A DNA stretch of 51,245 nucleotides from Desulfovibrionaceae bacterium (GTDB lineage Bacteria; Desulfobacterota; Desulfovibrionia; Desulfovibrionales; Desulfovibrionaceae): assembly GCA_031082225.1 (NCBI GenBank), contig JAVHLG010000030.1, positions 1 to 51,245 of the forward strand, given 5' to 3'. This document shows, piece after piece, positions 1 to 9,602 of this stretch. Each line of letters opens with the position of its first letter. Position 1 is the stretch's first letter. Both the position numbers and the translations under genes were made by a program. Below the pieces are notes generated by a model, which saw nothing but the letters and a program-made list of their open reading frames with translations, had not been told where the DNA came from and did no database searches.

Positions 1-24
1 GGACCGGGGCGGACGCCCCGGTCC
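1..24. other. Perfect 10-bp stem-loop at the left edge
   Basis: Positions 1-10 and 15-24 form a perfect GC-rich inverted repeat around a 4-nt loop. No T-run follows on the + strand, so this is not a complete canonical terminator. It could be the end structure of a gene outside the window. A weaker C/G-run palindrome lies at 106-122, just before the chemoreceptor gene. Confidence 0.4.
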
Positions 25-191
25 GCGCGGCCGCAACCCCTCTGTCGGCGCCTCTGCCCGCGCCATACACTCCCTGTCGCGCAATCGTCATCACATCATC
101 ACAAAAGCCCCCATGGGGGGCTGGTAGGGACATGCCTCCTCCTGGACGCCCTTTTTTTGCGTCATGCCTTTTCGCCTCAAGGGAGTATCGC

Positions 192-2822
192 ATGTCTCTC
201 AAAACGAAGATGATCGCCTTTTGCCTTTTGGTCGGCATCGTTCCGGTGACGGTCATGGGGGTTTTCGGGGTGCACCGGGCGGCAAAAAGCCTCTCGGAAC
301 TGGCCTTTGGCCGGGTGGAGGCCGTGCGCGACGCCAAAAAGGCCGCCGTGGAGGCCATGGCCGGAAAGTGGCTGGCCGATGTGCGCATCTATGCCGGAGT
401 CAAGGAAATCTACCACGCCGTGGCCATGGGCCGCGACGCCTTCATGGGGGTCAAACCCGGGGTGCGGGCCGACGTGGCCGACCCGGCCTACCTGGACACC
501 CGCAACTTCGTCATCGCCGCGTTTAAGCCCTTCGTCGAGGTGCTGGGCTACGAGGACGCCCTGGTGGTGGACGACTACGGCCGGGTGCTGTTTTCCGTGG
601 GCCAGGGCGACGAGGTCGGCGAGGACGTCAAAAACGGTCCACTGAGGGAGTCCAACCTGGGCCGGGCCTTTGCCAAGGCCCTGGCCGGGGAGACGGTGTT
701 TGCGGATTTCGCGCCCTATCCTCCCCTTGGCGGCGAACCGGCGGCCTTTGTGGCCGCGCCCATCCGCGACCATGTGGGCAGGGTGGAGGCCGTGGGGGTG
801 TTGCGCGTGCCCCGGGCGCAACTGGCCGGGATCATGGCCCTGCGCACGGGCATGGGGGAGACCGGGGAGAGCTATCTGGTGGGCGCGGACGGGCTCATGC
901 GCTCGGATTCCTTTCGGGCCCCGGACACCCACTCCCTGCGCGCCTCCTTTGCCGCGCCCCACGCCGGAAAGGTGGAAACCCTGGCCGCGAAGACGGCCCT
1001 TGCCGGCCAAAGCGGCACGGCTCTGACCGGGGATTTCCGGGGCGTGCCGGTCTTGTCCGGGTTCGCGCCGGTGGCCCTTGGCGACGTGACCTGGGCGCTT
1101 GTGGCCGAGACCGACGAAAAAGAGGCCCTGGCCGCCGCCGACGAACTGGTCCTGGCGGCCATGGGGCTTGGCGTGGTGACCGTCGTCGCCATCCTGGCGG
1201 CGACCGTGTATTTCCTGCGCCGGGAGCTTTTATCCCCCTTTGCGGCCATACGGGCCTATCTGCGCCAAAGCGCCGGGGGGAACCTCTCGGCCGAGCTGCC
1301 CGGCCGGTTCAAGGCCGAGATGGCCGAGATCAAGGGCGGGCTTCTGGAAATGACCGGGGAGCTCAAGGTCAAGCTGGGGTTCGCCGAAAGCGTGCTCAAG
1401 GCCATGACCGTGCCCTGCCTGGTGGTCAATTCCAAAAACCGCCTGACCTTCGTCAACCGGCCCCTGCTGGACCTGTTCCAGGAGGGAGGGGATCCGGCCG
1501 ATCATCACGGCCGGGAGCTTGAGGAGTTTTTGCGCGGGCTCGGCGATGCCGGGGCCATGGCCACGGGGTGCGACGCCTGCCGCAGCGACGGCGCGGCCGT
1601 GTGCGGTCTGGAGACGTCGGGAAAAGGGAGGCAGGGGCGGGAATTTCACATCCGGCTCGACGCCGCCCCCCTGTTTGACCTGGACGACAACCGCATCGGG
1701 CTGTTCGTGCTTGTTACCGACCTGACGGACATCACGGCCCAGGCCGAACGGATGCGGGCCCAGCACGAACTGGTGACGGCCATGGCCGCCCGGGCCGACC
1801 GCATCGCCAACGGCGTGACCGCCGAGGCCCGGGATCTGTCGCAACTGGTGGCCGAGGCCGCAGACGGCGCCGCCACCCAGACCCGGCGGCTGACCGACGT
1901 CTCGGAACTCGGGGGAACGGCCCAGGCCACCCTGGATACGGCCGCCACCCAGGCCACCGAGGCCGCCCGGCGCGCCGAAGGGTCCATGGACACGGCCCGT
2001 GCCGGGGCCACGGACATGACCCGGTCCATGGAGGCCATGGCCCGCATCGCCGCCTTGACCGCAACGCTTCGCGAGGACATGGGCGAACTCGGGGTTGCGG
2101 CCGGGGCCATCGGACATGTGGTGGAAGTCATCTCCGACATCGCCGACCAGACGAATCTTCTGGCTCTCAACGCCGCCATCGAGGCCGCCCGGGCCGGAGA
2201 CGCCGGGCGCGGTTTCGCCGTGGTGGCCGACGAGGTCAGGAAGCTGGCCGAAAAGACCATGGCCGCCACCCGGGAGGTGGGGGCCAGCGTGCGGGCCATC
2301 CAGGATTCCGCAGAGCGCAATGTCACCGGGGCCCGGCAGGCGGCGGACTCCGTGGACGAGGCCCGGGAGTTGGTGAGCCGGTCGGGCGAGGTGTTTGCGG
2401 TGATCGTCGAGTCGTCGCGGGAGACGGCCACGCGGATTACGGGCATCGCCGCGTCCCTGGGGGATCAGGCCGTGGTCCACGAGGACATCCTGCGGGCCGT
2501 GGCCGAGGTGGAGGATGTGGCCCGGCAGACCGCCGCAGGCATGACCGGGGCGGCCGGGGCCGTGGCCTCCCTGGCCGGAGAGGCCGGGGAGTTGGAGGAG
2601 TTGATCCGCGAGATGCGCCGGGGAGGGTCGGGCGGGGTGACGTCAGTCACGACCCGGGCTGCGGCTAAAGGCGGCAACGGCAGTTCGCCGCAGGTTCAAC
2701 GGGCGGCGCTTTCGGCGGCCGAGGTGTCGCCCACCACCAGGAAACTGCCCGGGGCGCTCACCGGAGTGCGATCCGGGGCCAAAAGCCACAGGCCCGGTTT
2801 TTCCGCCGCCAGCCTTTCGTAG
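192..2822 (+). CDS. Methyl-accepting chemotaxis protein with periplasmic sensor, HAMP and PAS
   Basis: Transmembrane chemoreceptor that would signal to CheA/CheW. The ATG at 192 is chosen because AAGGGAG sits just upstream and the protein then begins with a typical TM1 (about residues 5-28); an in-frame ATG at 132 would add 20 non-hydrophobic residues. A periplasmic dCache-like region runs to about residue 310. TM2 is at about 318-340, followed by a HAMP segment and a PAS-like segment near 400-520 that includes a CDAC motif. The conserved signalling hairpin ([16 protein letters not shown], then [14 protein letters not shown]) lies near 655-690. No C-terminal CheR-binding pentapeptide is seen. 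The last ~45 residues are low-complexity Ser/Ala/Gly/Arg and overlap the convergent gene in antisense, suggesting a lost stop codon. The ligand is unknown. Confidence 0.93.
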   Translation: MSLKTKMIAFCLLVGIVPVTVMGVFGVHRAAKSLSELAFGRVEAVRDAKKAAVEAMAGKWLADVRIYAGVKEIYHAVAMGRDAFMGVKPGVRADVADPAYLDTRNFVIAAFKPFVEVLGYEDALVVDDYGRVLFSVGQGDEVGEDVKNGPLRESNLGRAFAKALAGETVFADFAPYPPLGGEPAAFVAAPIRDHVGRVEAVGVLRVPRAQLAGIMALRTGMGETGESYLVGADGLMRSDSFRAPDTHSLRASFAAPHAGKVETLAAKTALAGQSGTALTGDFRGVPVLSGFAPVALGDVTWALVAETDEKEALAAADELVLAAMGLGVVTVVAILAATVYFLRRELLSPFAAIRAYLRQSAGGNLSAELPGRFKAEMAEIKGGLLEMTGELKVKLGFAESVLKAMTVPCLVVNSKNRLTFVNRPLLDLFQEGGDPADHHGRELEEFLRGLGDAGAMATGCDACRSDGAAVCGLETSGKGRQGREFHIRLDAAPLFDLDDNRIGLFVLVTDLTDITAQAERMRAQHELVTAMAARADRIANGVTAEARDLSQLVAEAADGAATQTRRLTDVSELGGTAQATLDTAATQATEAARRAEGSMDTARAGATDMTRSMEAMARIAALTATLREDMGELGVAAGAIGHVVEVISDIADQTNLLALNAAIEAARAGDAGRGFAVVADEVRKLAEKTMAATREVGASVRAIQDSAERNVTGARQAADSVDEARELVSRSGEVFAVIVESSRETATRITGIAASLGDQAVVHEDILRAVAEVEDVARQTAAGMTGAAGAVASLAGEAGELEELIREMRRGGSGGVTSVTTRAAAKGGNGSSPQVQRAALSAAEVSPTTRKLPGALTGVRSGAKSHRPGFSAASLS

Positions 2823-3697
2823 TGGCGGTCCAGGATGCTGCGCCGGTCCAGGAACCGGTTCATGTCCGACGACACGCGCACGCATCCCTTGGAGTCCATG
2901 CGCCCGAGCCGGGGTTCTCCCTGGTCGGGGTCCGTGGCATGCATGAGCAGCCGCATCTGGCTTTCATAGACCCCCTGGCGGAACTCCCGGGGACTTTGCT
3001 GGAAGCCGAAGTCCCATACCCGGCTGCCCTTTCCGCCGAATCCCCGCCAGCCATGCTGGTTTTTCGTGCCCTGGGCCCGGAAGCCGAAGTTGTCCGGCAG
3101 ATGCTCGAACACCCCGGTGGGGGTGAGAAACGAGTCCTGGCCGCGCCGTAAGAGCCCCGTGGAGACCAGGTCGCCGCCCACAAGCTCCGCCTTGCCGCCC
3201 GATGCGTCGTAAAATCCCAAAAAGATCAGTTGCCGATCCGGGTTGCGGTCCACGTAGACGAAATACTGGGAGATCGGGGGCTCGCCCAGGGCCGGACGCA
3301 GGCGGGTCAGGGCGTCCTGCGCCGCCTGCACCAGGTAGGCCGCATCCGTTGCGGCCGTCAGCCTGGCCAGTCTGGCGGCGTAGGCGGCCTCGGTGAGAGC
3401 CTTGCGCTTTTTCATGCGTTCCAGGCGTTCCCGGGTTTTCTCGGTCACGTCGTGGGCGAATTCCCGGCGCACGGTCTCAATGTCCGGGGCAGGCCGGATG
3501 TGGGCGGGCGCGCCGGAGTCGGCCGTCTCGCGCGCTGCCGGAGTGGAGACGGATTCGACGCCTGATGCGGGCGAGGCGGCGGACCCGATGGTCCAACTGG
3601 CGGCCGCCAGAGTCATGAGCAGGGTTCGGACCGCGCGCCGCAGGGCGATTCCTGCGGGTCGGGCGCGGGACGGCATGGCGGCATGACCAGTCGGCAT
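2696..3697 (-). CDS. L,D-transpeptidase (YkuD family), exported
   Basis: Probable peptidoglycan L,D-transpeptidase acting in the periplasm, making 3-3 cross-links or anchoring proteins to peptidoglycan. The catalytic signature is present: a conserved His in LLMHATD followed by SKGCVRVS, with Cys as nucleophile. Between the N-terminal export signal (hydrophobic [16 protein letters not shown]) and the catalytic domain is a charged, probably helical segment rich in Glu/Arg/Lys. The start is uncertain. ATG 3697 has the best upstream GAGG; ATG 3676 is a shorter option. The longest frame, from 3760, has no visible SD. About 40 residues of the C-terminus lie antisense to the chemoreceptor 3' end. 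Confidence 0.85.
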   Translation of the reverse strand: MPTGHAAMPSRARPAGIALRRAVRTLLMTLAAASWTIGSAASPASGVESVSTPAARETADSGAPAHIRPAPDIETVRREFAHDVTEKTRERLERMKKRKALTEAAYAARLARLTAATDAAYLVQAAQDALTRLRPALGEPPISQYFVYVDRNPDRQLIFLGFYDASGGKAELVGGDLVSTGLLRRGQDSFLTPTGVFEHLPDNFGFRAQGTKNQHGWRGFGGKGSRVWDFGFQQSPREFRQGVYESQMRLLMHATDPDQGEPRLGRMDSKGCVRVSSDMNRFLDRRSILDRHYERLAAEKPGLWLLAPDRTPVSAPGSFLVVGDTSAAESAAR

Positions 3698-3815
3698 GGC
3701 CTCGCGTGACGGAACAAGGGGGCGAAACAAGGACGGCGTGCCGAAAGTGTTGTCGGACATGGGGGTCAGGGGGTGGCGGGTGTGTGGGGAGAGGCTCCGG
3801 TCTCCTGAAACGCGA

Positions 3816-3851
3816 AGGCGACGCTGTCCGCGCTAGACGGAAGCGTCGCCT
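3816..3851. terminator. Possible terminator stem-loop between two leftward genes
   Basis: AGGCGACGCT at 3816-3825 and its exact complement at 3842-3851 form a 10-bp stem with a 16-nt loop, 23 bp after the NlpC/P60 stop on the minus strand. The T-run after it is poor (only TTT a few bases on), so termination efficiency is doubtful. Confidence 0.4.
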
Positions 3852-3874
3852 GAAAGATCGAAATTCCGGCAGGC

Positions 3875-4558
3875 TTAGAAGACCCTGCGGCCTCCGGCAT
3901 ACCGCCGTTTCCAATAGTCTTCCTCGAGGCTGCTGACCTGCACGGTCTTGCCGTTGCTGGCGCTGTGGATGAATTTGCCGTTTTCGAGGTAGATGCCGAC
4001 GTGGGAGATGCCGCGTTTGGAGCCGAAGAAGACCAGATCGCCTTTCTTGAGCCCCGATTTGGCCACCTGTCGGCCGACCTGGAACTGTTCGCGGGAGGAG
4101 CGGGGGAGGTTGATGCCGTATTTGTTGAACACCCAGGTGGTGAAGCCGGAGCAGTCGAAACCTGTGGAGGGGTTGTCGCCGCCCGAGCGGTACCGGGTGC
4201 CCAGCAGGGCGAAGGCCCCGCGCAGAAGCTGGTCGGAGGAGCCGCCGGACTTGCCCGTGGCCAGGCGGGTCGGAGGGCAGGAGGCCGGGGTCATGTCGAA
4301 GAGGTTTTTACTTAAGACATCGTCGTGGGAGGAAGAGGCCACCTGGATGCCCATGTCGTCAAGGGAGGCCAGACGGGAAAGCGGCGTTGCGGTGAGAAAG
4401 TCGTTTTTGGCGTTGAAGCCCTGGTACTGCTCGATGGAGAAATTGTATGTGGTTTGCTTGGACTGGCATCCGGCCATGACAAATGTCAGGAGGGCCAAAA
4501 AGAGTACCTGTTTCAGCCGTTTCTCAGGATAGCTGTGGTGATGACGAGCGTCGGTCAA
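3875..4558 (-). CDS. NlpC/P60 family lipoprotein, probable peptidoglycan endopeptidase
   Basis: Outer- or inner-membrane-anchored cell-wall hydrolase expected to cut D-Glu-meso-DAP bonds in stem peptides. The start is a TTG at 4558 with AAGGAG about 7 nt upstream on the minus strand. Residues 14-31 form a lipoprotein signal ending in VMAGC (lipid Cys31). The C-terminal NlpC/P60 domain has the full triad: Cys136 in FDCSGF, His186 in SHVGIY and His198 in FIHSAS. It also shows the family's GTRYRSGG entry motif and KKGDLVFF. It lies 0.18 kb upstream of the L,D-transpeptidase on the same strand, giving a small cell-wall remodelling pair. The 227-aa length is normal for single-domain Spr-like enzymes. 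Confidence 0.92.
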   Translation of the reverse strand: MTDARHHHSYPEKRLKQVLFLALLTFVMAGCQSKQTTYNFSIEQYQGFNAKNDFLTATPLSRLASLDDMGIQVASSSHDDVLSKNLFDMTPASCPPTRLATGKSGGSSDQLLRGAFALLGTRYRSGGDNPSTGFDCSGFTTWVFNKYGINLPRSSREQFQVGRQVAKSGLKKGDLVFFGSKRGISHVGIYLENGKFIHSASNGKTVQVSSLEEDYWKRRYAGGRRVF

Positions 4559-5007
4559 TTTGCTTCTCCTTCTGGGAGTTGCCGCTTTCTCGGCCTATCT
4601 CGTTTGACGATCCGGTGGTTGCGCCCTACCGGGAATGCCCCGCGCTCTCGCGCCGTAGTTTTTTTGTGCAGCGGGCGGGACCAGTTCCCACAACCGCAGG
4701 CAGACCTTCAAAAGGTTTCAAGCGTCCTAAAAAGTCAGGGAATTTCTGTCAACCCCAAAAAACGAGATAAAAGGCAGGGTTGGCATGCTTGTTACGGAAT
4801 TTCGGTGGGTTGGAGGTTCAATTTTTTTTCTTCGGTTTTGCATTATTTGACAAATTTATTCATAGCAAATAGCCAGGCATTTCGTTTCATTTCCACGGAT
4901 CATATGTGATTTCCTGCATATGGCGGATCAGGGGCGGCTATTGGGCCGCAGCCCCCGGATGCCGGACCGCTTTGCCTCGGGCCGGGAAAACGGTAGGTTC
5001 CCGTTTC
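4559..5007. other. Divergent intergenic region, AT-rich in part
   Basis: This 449-bp gap separates the leftward NlpC/P60 gene from the rightward 2Fe-2S/ASKHA gene. The stretch 4780-4910 is strikingly AT-rich for this genome. It holds a TTGACA at 4847-4852, but no convincing -10 at 16-18 bp. Two CATATG palindromes lie at about 4900-4922. No coding or RNA gene was recognised; it probably carries the promoters for both flanking genes. Confidence 0.5.
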
Positions 5008-6591
5008 ATGGACGGCGATCTCCTCGTTTCCTGCGGCCACACCCGTCGCACCGTATCCCTGCCCCCGGGCGACACCCTGGCCCAGGCCCTGTTTCGCGCC
5101 GGATATTTCGTGGGCCGCCCCCTGTGTTCGGGCATCGGCCGCTGCGGGGCCTGCCGGGTGCGGTTCGTATCCGGCGCACCGGTTCCCGTACCCCAGGACA
5201 GGAGGCGCCTGACGCCCGAAGACTGTGCGGCGGGCTGGCGGCTGGCCTGCGCCCATCCGGCCCAGGCGGCGGCCGGGGGGGAGATCGAGGCCCCCTCGGA
5301 CGTCGGGCCAGGGCCCGCCCTCCATACGGCCCGGGGAGCGGACAGTGGCGTGTCGGCCGGGTATGTCCTGGGCCTCGACCTGGGAACCACGGGCCTGGCC
5401 TGGAGGGCCTTTCCGGCCTCGGGCGCGGGACAGGCCCTGGAAGGGCAGGCGCCCAATCCCCAACTGGGGGCGGGCAGCGAGATCATGTCCCGGCTGGCGT
5501 TTGCGGCCAGGGACGGCGGGGCGGACATCCTGCGGGAACTGATCCTGGACTTTCTGCGCCGGGTGGCGGCCTCGCTCCCCGGTCCCGTGACCCGCCTCGG
5601 CGTGGCCGGAAATCCGGCCATGGTGCATCTGCTTCTGGGCCTGGATTTTTCCGGACTTGCGGCGGCCCCGTATCATCTGCATTTTTTTGGCGGCCATGAA
5701 TCGGCCCTTGCGCCGGACCTGCCCCCGGCATATGTTCCGCCGCTTTTGGGCCCCTTCGTGGGCGCGGACGCCTCGGCCGGGCTCTACGCGGTGTTGCGCG
5801 GCGGGGCCGAGCCGCCCTTTATCCTGGCGGATTTCGGCACCAATGGGGAATTCGTGCTGGCCCTGCCGCAGGGGCGTTTTCTGGCCGCCAGCGTGCCCAT
5901 GGGACCGGCCCTGGAGGGCGTGGGGCCGCGTCTGGGCCGGGTGGCCGGACCGGGCGTGGCCGTGGGCTTCGAACTCACCCCGGCGGGACTGGCCCCGGTG
6001 GCCTACCGGGACGGACCTGCCCCGGCGGAGGCCACGGCCATCGGCGGCACGGGCTACCTGTCGCTTCTGGCCAGGCTTGTGTCCGTGGGCGTGTTGCGGC
6101 CTGACGGCCGCTTTGCCGAGGCCGGATCGTCCCTGCCGCCGCTTGGGCGCAGGATTCTGGCCGGGCTGGCCTTGGATGGCGGCGAACCCCGGCTGGATGT
6201 GGGGAGGCTGTCCCTGTGGGCCGCAGACGTGGAAGAGGTCCAGAAGGTCAAGGCCGCCTGCAACCTGGCCTTTTCCGGACTTTTTCAGGCGGCCGGGCTT
6301 GGCGTGGGGGCGCTTTCGGCCATCCACCTGGCCGGGGCCTTCGGCAGCCATGTCTCGCCGGACGACCTGGAGGCCCTGGGATTTCTGCCCTCGGGCGGGG
6401 CGGCCCGGTGCCGGGTGGTGGGCAACGCCTCCCTGGACGGGGTGTGTCTTTTGACGGCCGACGCGGCGGCGCGTCGGGACATGGTGGAAACGGCCTCCCG
6501 GGTGGAGGTGGTGGATCTGGCGTCGGCCATCGGGTCGGACGATTTCGGACAGGCTTTTGTGAAAAGGATGGTGTTTCGTTATGTCGCCTAG
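5008..6591 (+). CDS. 2Fe-2S ferredoxin / ASKHA-domain protein (RACo/RamA-like, DUF4445 type)
   Basis: Two-part protein. Residues 1-90 are a plant-type [2Fe-2S] domain with ligands Cys40, Cys46, Cys49 and Cys81. The rest is an actin-like ASKHA ATPase, beginning near residue 121 with GLDLGTTG and containing FGTNGEF and later glycine-rich phosphate-loop motifs. Related proteins reductively activate corrinoid methyltransferases using ATP; whether this one serves a corrinoid protein cannot be told, since no methyltransferase of that kind is nearby. The ATG at 5008 is used because the ferredoxin fold starts there. An in-frame ATG at 4906 would add 34 atypical residues. The gene overlaps the next by 11 bp, implying coupled translation. 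Length 527 aa. Confidence 0.85.
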   Translation: MDGDLLVSCGHTRRTVSLPPGDTLAQALFRAGYFVGRPLCSGIGRCGACRVRFVSGAPVPVPQDRRRLTPEDCAAGWRLACAHPAQAAAGGEIEAPSDVGPGPALHTARGADSGVSAGYVLGLDLGTTGLAWRAFPASGAGQALEGQAPNPQLGAGSEIMSRLAFAARDGGADILRELILDFLRRVAASLPGPVTRLGVAGNPAMVHLLLGLDFSGLAAAPYHLHFFGGHESALAPDLPPAYVPPLLGPFVGADASAGLYAVLRGGAEPPFILADFGTNGEFVLALPQGRFLAASVPMGPALEGVGPRLGRVAGPGVAVGFELTPAGLAPVAYRDGPAPAEATAIGGTGYLSLLARLVSVGVLRPDGRFAEAGSSLPPLGRRILAGLALDGGEPRLDVGRLSLWAADVEEVQKVKAACNLAFSGLFQAAGLGVGALSAIHLAGAFGSHVSPDDLEALGFLPSGGAARCRVVGNASLDGVCLLTADAAARRDMVETASRVEVVDLASAIGSDDFGQAFVKRMVFRYVA

Positions 6592-8614
6592 ACAGACCGG
6601 GAAGAAAGGGCCGGACGGCCCTGCCGCCACGGCCCGGCCGCGCGGCGACGGCCGGGGAGGGCCGCAGGGGCGGGAAGGCCGCAGTGAGAAAACAACTCGC
6701 GAGGGCCGCAGTGAGAAGACTGCTCGCGAGGGCCGCAGTGAGAAGACTGCTCGCGAGGGCCGCAGCGAGAAGACCGCTCGAGAGGGCCGCAGTGAAAAAA
6801 CAGGCCGCAGCGGACGCACCGAAAGCCGGGCGCGCCCGCCGGAGGGGGGCCGTGGCGGCAAACCAGGGAGAAATGCGGCCGCAGGCGCCCCGGGCGACAG
6901 AAAAAAGCCGGACAGGGCGCAGGGGGCAAAGGCCCCCCAGGTCGTCTCACAGGCCGGGACGATCCTGCCCTGGACCCGGGAGGGCCGACTCTTTCCCGCC
7001 CCCGGACCCGATGCCGCCGCCGCCCTGGTGGCGTACGAGGCCCTGCTCAAGACGGTCATGCCGCTGCGCATCTCCCACGCCCGGGAGCTGCCCTCGGCCA
7101 TCCAGAGCCTGTCCGCCTCCCTGACCTGCGAACGGGCCGCCGGTCCCAAGCCGGGCTATCTTTCCGATCCCCGGATGCTGGCGGCCTATGCCTGGTATTT
7201 CCTGCCCTGGAACCTGTACCGCTTGACGCGCCTGTTGCGCGGCCTGGAACTGGATCTGCCCGACGGGGCCACGGTGGTGGACGCCGGATCGGGGCCGTTG
7301 ACCATGGTCCAGGCCCTGTGGATCGCCGCGCCGCGCCTGCGCACGCGGCGGATCAACTTCGTGTGCCTGGACCGCTCCCGGGCCGCCCTGGCCCTTGGTC
7401 GGGAGATGTTTCTGGGGCTGGCCGGGGAGGAGACGCCCTGGCGGGTGGAGACGGTGCGCGAGGAACTGCCCAGGCTCCCCCGGGGCGTGGCGGATCTGGT
7501 CACGGCGGCCAACGTGCTCAATGAGCTGGCCTCCAGGCGTTCCCAGTCCCTTTCCGAAAAGACCGGGCTTCTGGCCGCGACCCTGTGTGGGGCGCTTCGT
7601 CCCGGCGGACGGCTGCTTCTGGTCGAGCCCGGGGTGCGGGCCTCGGGCAAGCTGCTTTCCAGGTTGCGGGAAAATCTTATCGATGACCAGGAGATGTCCC
7701 TTCTGGCCCCCTGCACCCATGCCGGGGCCTGTCCCCTGGCGGCCCGGGGAACCGGGACATGGTGCCACTTCACCGTGGATACCGTGGGCGTGCCGCCGTG
7801 GCTCGAGGCCTTGTCCAAACGCTCCGGGCTGCCCAAGCGGGACGTGAGCCTGTCGTTTCTTTTCGCCGGGGACCGGGCCGTGAGCGCCGACCCGTCCCTG
7901 GGCCGGGTGGTGTCCAACCCCTTTCCGGCCCCGGGCCGGGAGGGGGAATGGGCCCGGTACGCCTGCGCTTCCGGGGGGCTGCGGCTGTATATGACCCCCT
8001 CCCGGGGGGGGCTTGTGCCCGGTGACCTGGCCCGCACGCCCAGGCTGCAATCCCCGGCCCGTGACAAAAAATCCGGGGCGGCCATCTATATCCTGCAGGC
8101 CCCGCAGTGGGAGGCGGGCCGGGGACCGACGGTCAAACCCGCCGCCGAACGCCCGGCCGACAGGGAGGCCCGGCCGGACGGCGAGGCCCGGACTGCGCGC
8201 CGGGAGCATGGGAAACAGTCCGATTCCCGAACCGCAGGGGCTGATCGCGACAGGAAACCCGCCGGATCGGGGCGTGGGGGAAAGGCGTCAGGAAAAAGAG
8301 ACGCTCCGGCCGGGGCGAATCAGGGGCGTGGCCGCCCGCAGGAGCATCCCGAGCGCGAACCCGCGAAAAAATCGCGCCCTGGGCCGACCCGGGACAAGGC
8401 CCCGGCAGGGACGCCCGAGGGGAAAAGGTCGCCCCGTGGCGCATCCGGACCTAAAAAGTCGTCCCGTGGCGCAACAGAACCCCAAAAGCCGCCGCGTGGC
8501 GCATCCGGTCCCAAAAAGCCTGCACCCGGCGGGCCGGGTCGGAAAAAATCCCCCACATCCGCCGGGAGGGCGACCTCCCGCAGCAAGGACGCGAGCCGTG
8601 ACCATGACCGCTGA
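6581..8614 (+). CDS. Rsm22-like SAM-dependent methyltransferase with repetitive N- and C-terminal extensions
   Basis: The central part resembles the Rsm22 family, methyltransferase-like proteins linked to small-ribosomal-subunit assembly. It has a SAM-binding loop VVDAGSGPLTM near residues 230-240 and the family's LEPG-like segment. A cysteine group at Cys378, Cys384 and Cys395 (CPL and WCHF motifs) with a possible fourth at the upstream LTCERA motif would suit an Fe-S cluster. Residues 31-75 are five 9-residue repeats of REGRSEKTA type. The last ~150 residues are Lys/Arg/Pro/Gly-rich and disordered, which may aid RNA binding. The 677-aa length is well above a bare Rsm22 core because of these tails. 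The start overlaps the upstream stop by 11 bp. Confidence 0.8.
   Translation: MSPRQTGKKGPDGPAATARPRGDGRGGPQGREGRSEKTTREGRSEKTAREGRSEKTAREGRSEKTAREGRSEKTGRSGRTESRARPPEGGRGGKPGRNAAAGAPGDRKKPDRAQGAKAPQVVSQAGTILPWTREGRLFPAPGPDAAAALVAYEALLKTVMPLRISHARELPSAIQSLSASLTCERAAGPKPGYLSDPRMLAAYAWYFLPWNLYRLTRLLRGLELDLPDGATVVDAGSGPLTMVQALWIAAPRLRTRRINFVCLDRSRAALALGREMFLGLAGEETPWRVETVREELPRLPRGVADLVTAANVLNELASRRSQSLSEKTGLLAATLCGALRPGGRLLLVEPGVRASGKLLSRLRENLIDDQEMSLLAPCTHAGACPLAARGTGTWCHFTVDTVGVPPWLEALSKRSGLPKRDVSLSFLFAGDRAVSADPSLGRVVSNPFPAPGREGEWARYACASGGLRLYMTPSRGGLVPGDLARTPRLQSPARDKKSGAAIYILQAPQWEAGRGPTVKPAAERPADREARPDGEARTARREHGKQSDSRTAGADRDRKPAGSGRGGKASGKRDAPAGANQGRGRPQEHPEREPAKKSRPGPTRDKAPAGTPEGKRSPRGASGPKKSSRGATEPQKPPRGASGPKKPAPGGPGRKKSPTSAGRATSRSKDASRDHDR
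6671..6805 (+). repeat. Five tandem 27-bp repeats inside the Rsm22-like gene
   Basis: Units begin at 6671, 6698, 6725, 6752 and 6779. The second and third are identical over 27 bp; the others differ at a few bases. Each unit encodes nine residues of REGRSEKTA type in frame, so copy-number change would not shift the reading frame. The units abut with no spacers. Confidence 0.95.
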
Positions 8615-9524
8615 CACGCCGCCCTTGCCGGTTCCCCGGGGCAGGCGTCTGCCGCCCTGGCTGAAGGTGGGACTGCCGCGCAGCGCGGATTTCTCCCGCA
8701 CGGCCTCCCTGGTGGCCGCCCACGGGCTGTGCACCGTGTGTAAAAACGCCCGCTGTCCCAACATCTTCGAATGTTATTCCCGGGGCACGGCCACCTTTCT
8801 GATCCTGGGCGATCGCTGCACCCGGGGCTGCACCTTCTGCAACATCGCCTCGGGCGTCCCGTCCCCCCCGGACCCGGACGAGCCGCAACGGGTGGCCCGG
8901 GCCGCCTTGGAACTCGGGGTCCGGCATGCGGTGGTCACCTCGGTCACCCGCGACGACCTGCCCGATGGCGGGGCCGGACATTTTGCGGCCGTGACCGCGC
9001 GGTTGCGCGAGGCCCTGCCCGGGGCGGGCGTGGAGCTTTTGACCCCGGATTTCGGGGGATGCGCCGCATCCCTGGACGTGGTCCTGGACGCGGCCCCGGA
9101 CATCTTCAACCACAACGTGGAGACCGTGCCGGACCTCTATCCCCGGGTGCGGCCCCAGGCCGACTACGGCAGGAGCCTCACGGTGCTGAGTCGGGCCGCG
9201 TCACGGCCGGGCATGCGGGTCAAAAGCGGGTTCATGCTCGGATTCGGGGAGCGTATGGATCAGGCCCGCCGGGTCATCGAGGATCTGGCCCGGGCCGGGT
9301 GCGCCATGATCACCGTGGGCCAATACCTGCGCCCATCCAGGCGGCATCCCGAGCCCGCGCGCTACGTCCATCCCGACGAGTTTGCGGAACTGGCCGCCTT
9401 CGGCCGGGGGATCGGGGTGGCCGGGATGTTTTGCGGCCCCCTGGTGCGTAGTTCCTACCATGCCGACCAGAAGGCGGCGGACGAAGCGGGCCGCGAGGCG
9501 GCGGGCGGTTGTGAGGGGGCGTGA
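8598..9524 (+). CDS. lipA: Lipoyl synthase
   Basis: Radical-SAM enzyme inserting two sulfurs into protein-bound octanoyl groups to make lipoyl cofactor. Both cluster motifs are intact: the auxiliary cluster C48-x4-C53-x5-C59 and the radical-SAM motif C74-x3-C78-x2-C81 (CTRGCTFC). The HNVET and GLGE-like segments follow (here GFGER). The start is either GTG 8598, spaced 8 nt after AAGGA, or ATG 8604; spacing favours the GTG. The gene begins inside the 3' end of the Rsm22-like gene. The partner lipB lies about 40 kb away in this window, so the two lipoylation genes are not linked. Length is about 308 aa, typical for LipA. Confidence 0.96.
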   Translation: MTMTADTPPLPVPRGRRLPPWLKVGLPRSADFSRTASLVAAHGLCTVCKNARCPNIFECYSRGTATFLILGDRCTRGCTFCNIASGVPSPPDPDEPQRVARAALELGVRHAVVTSVTRDDLPDGGAGHFAAVTARLREALPGAGVELLTPDFGGCAASLDVVLDAAPDIFNHNVETVPDLYPRVRPQADYGRSLTVLSRAASRPGMRVKSGFMLGFGERMDQARRVIEDLARAGCAMITVGQYLRPSRRHPEPARYVHPDEFAELAAFGRGIGVAGMFCGPLVRSSYHADQKAADEAGREAAGGCEGA

Positions 9525-9602
9525 AATCGGGTATCTGGAAACGCGCGCGGTTCGCCCCGTCAGCCCGGGCGGGCCGCGACTTCATGCCATGCCAAGGAGC
9601 GG

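Noticed and set aside
6671-6805. The tandem repeats as a CRISPR array
   Set aside because: Units abut without spacers and are in frame within a gene.
4900-7149. A 749-codon minus-strand frame opposite the ASKHA gene
   Set aside because: Composition artefact. The repeat of RPSRAVFSL type is the reverse reading of the 27-bp repeats.
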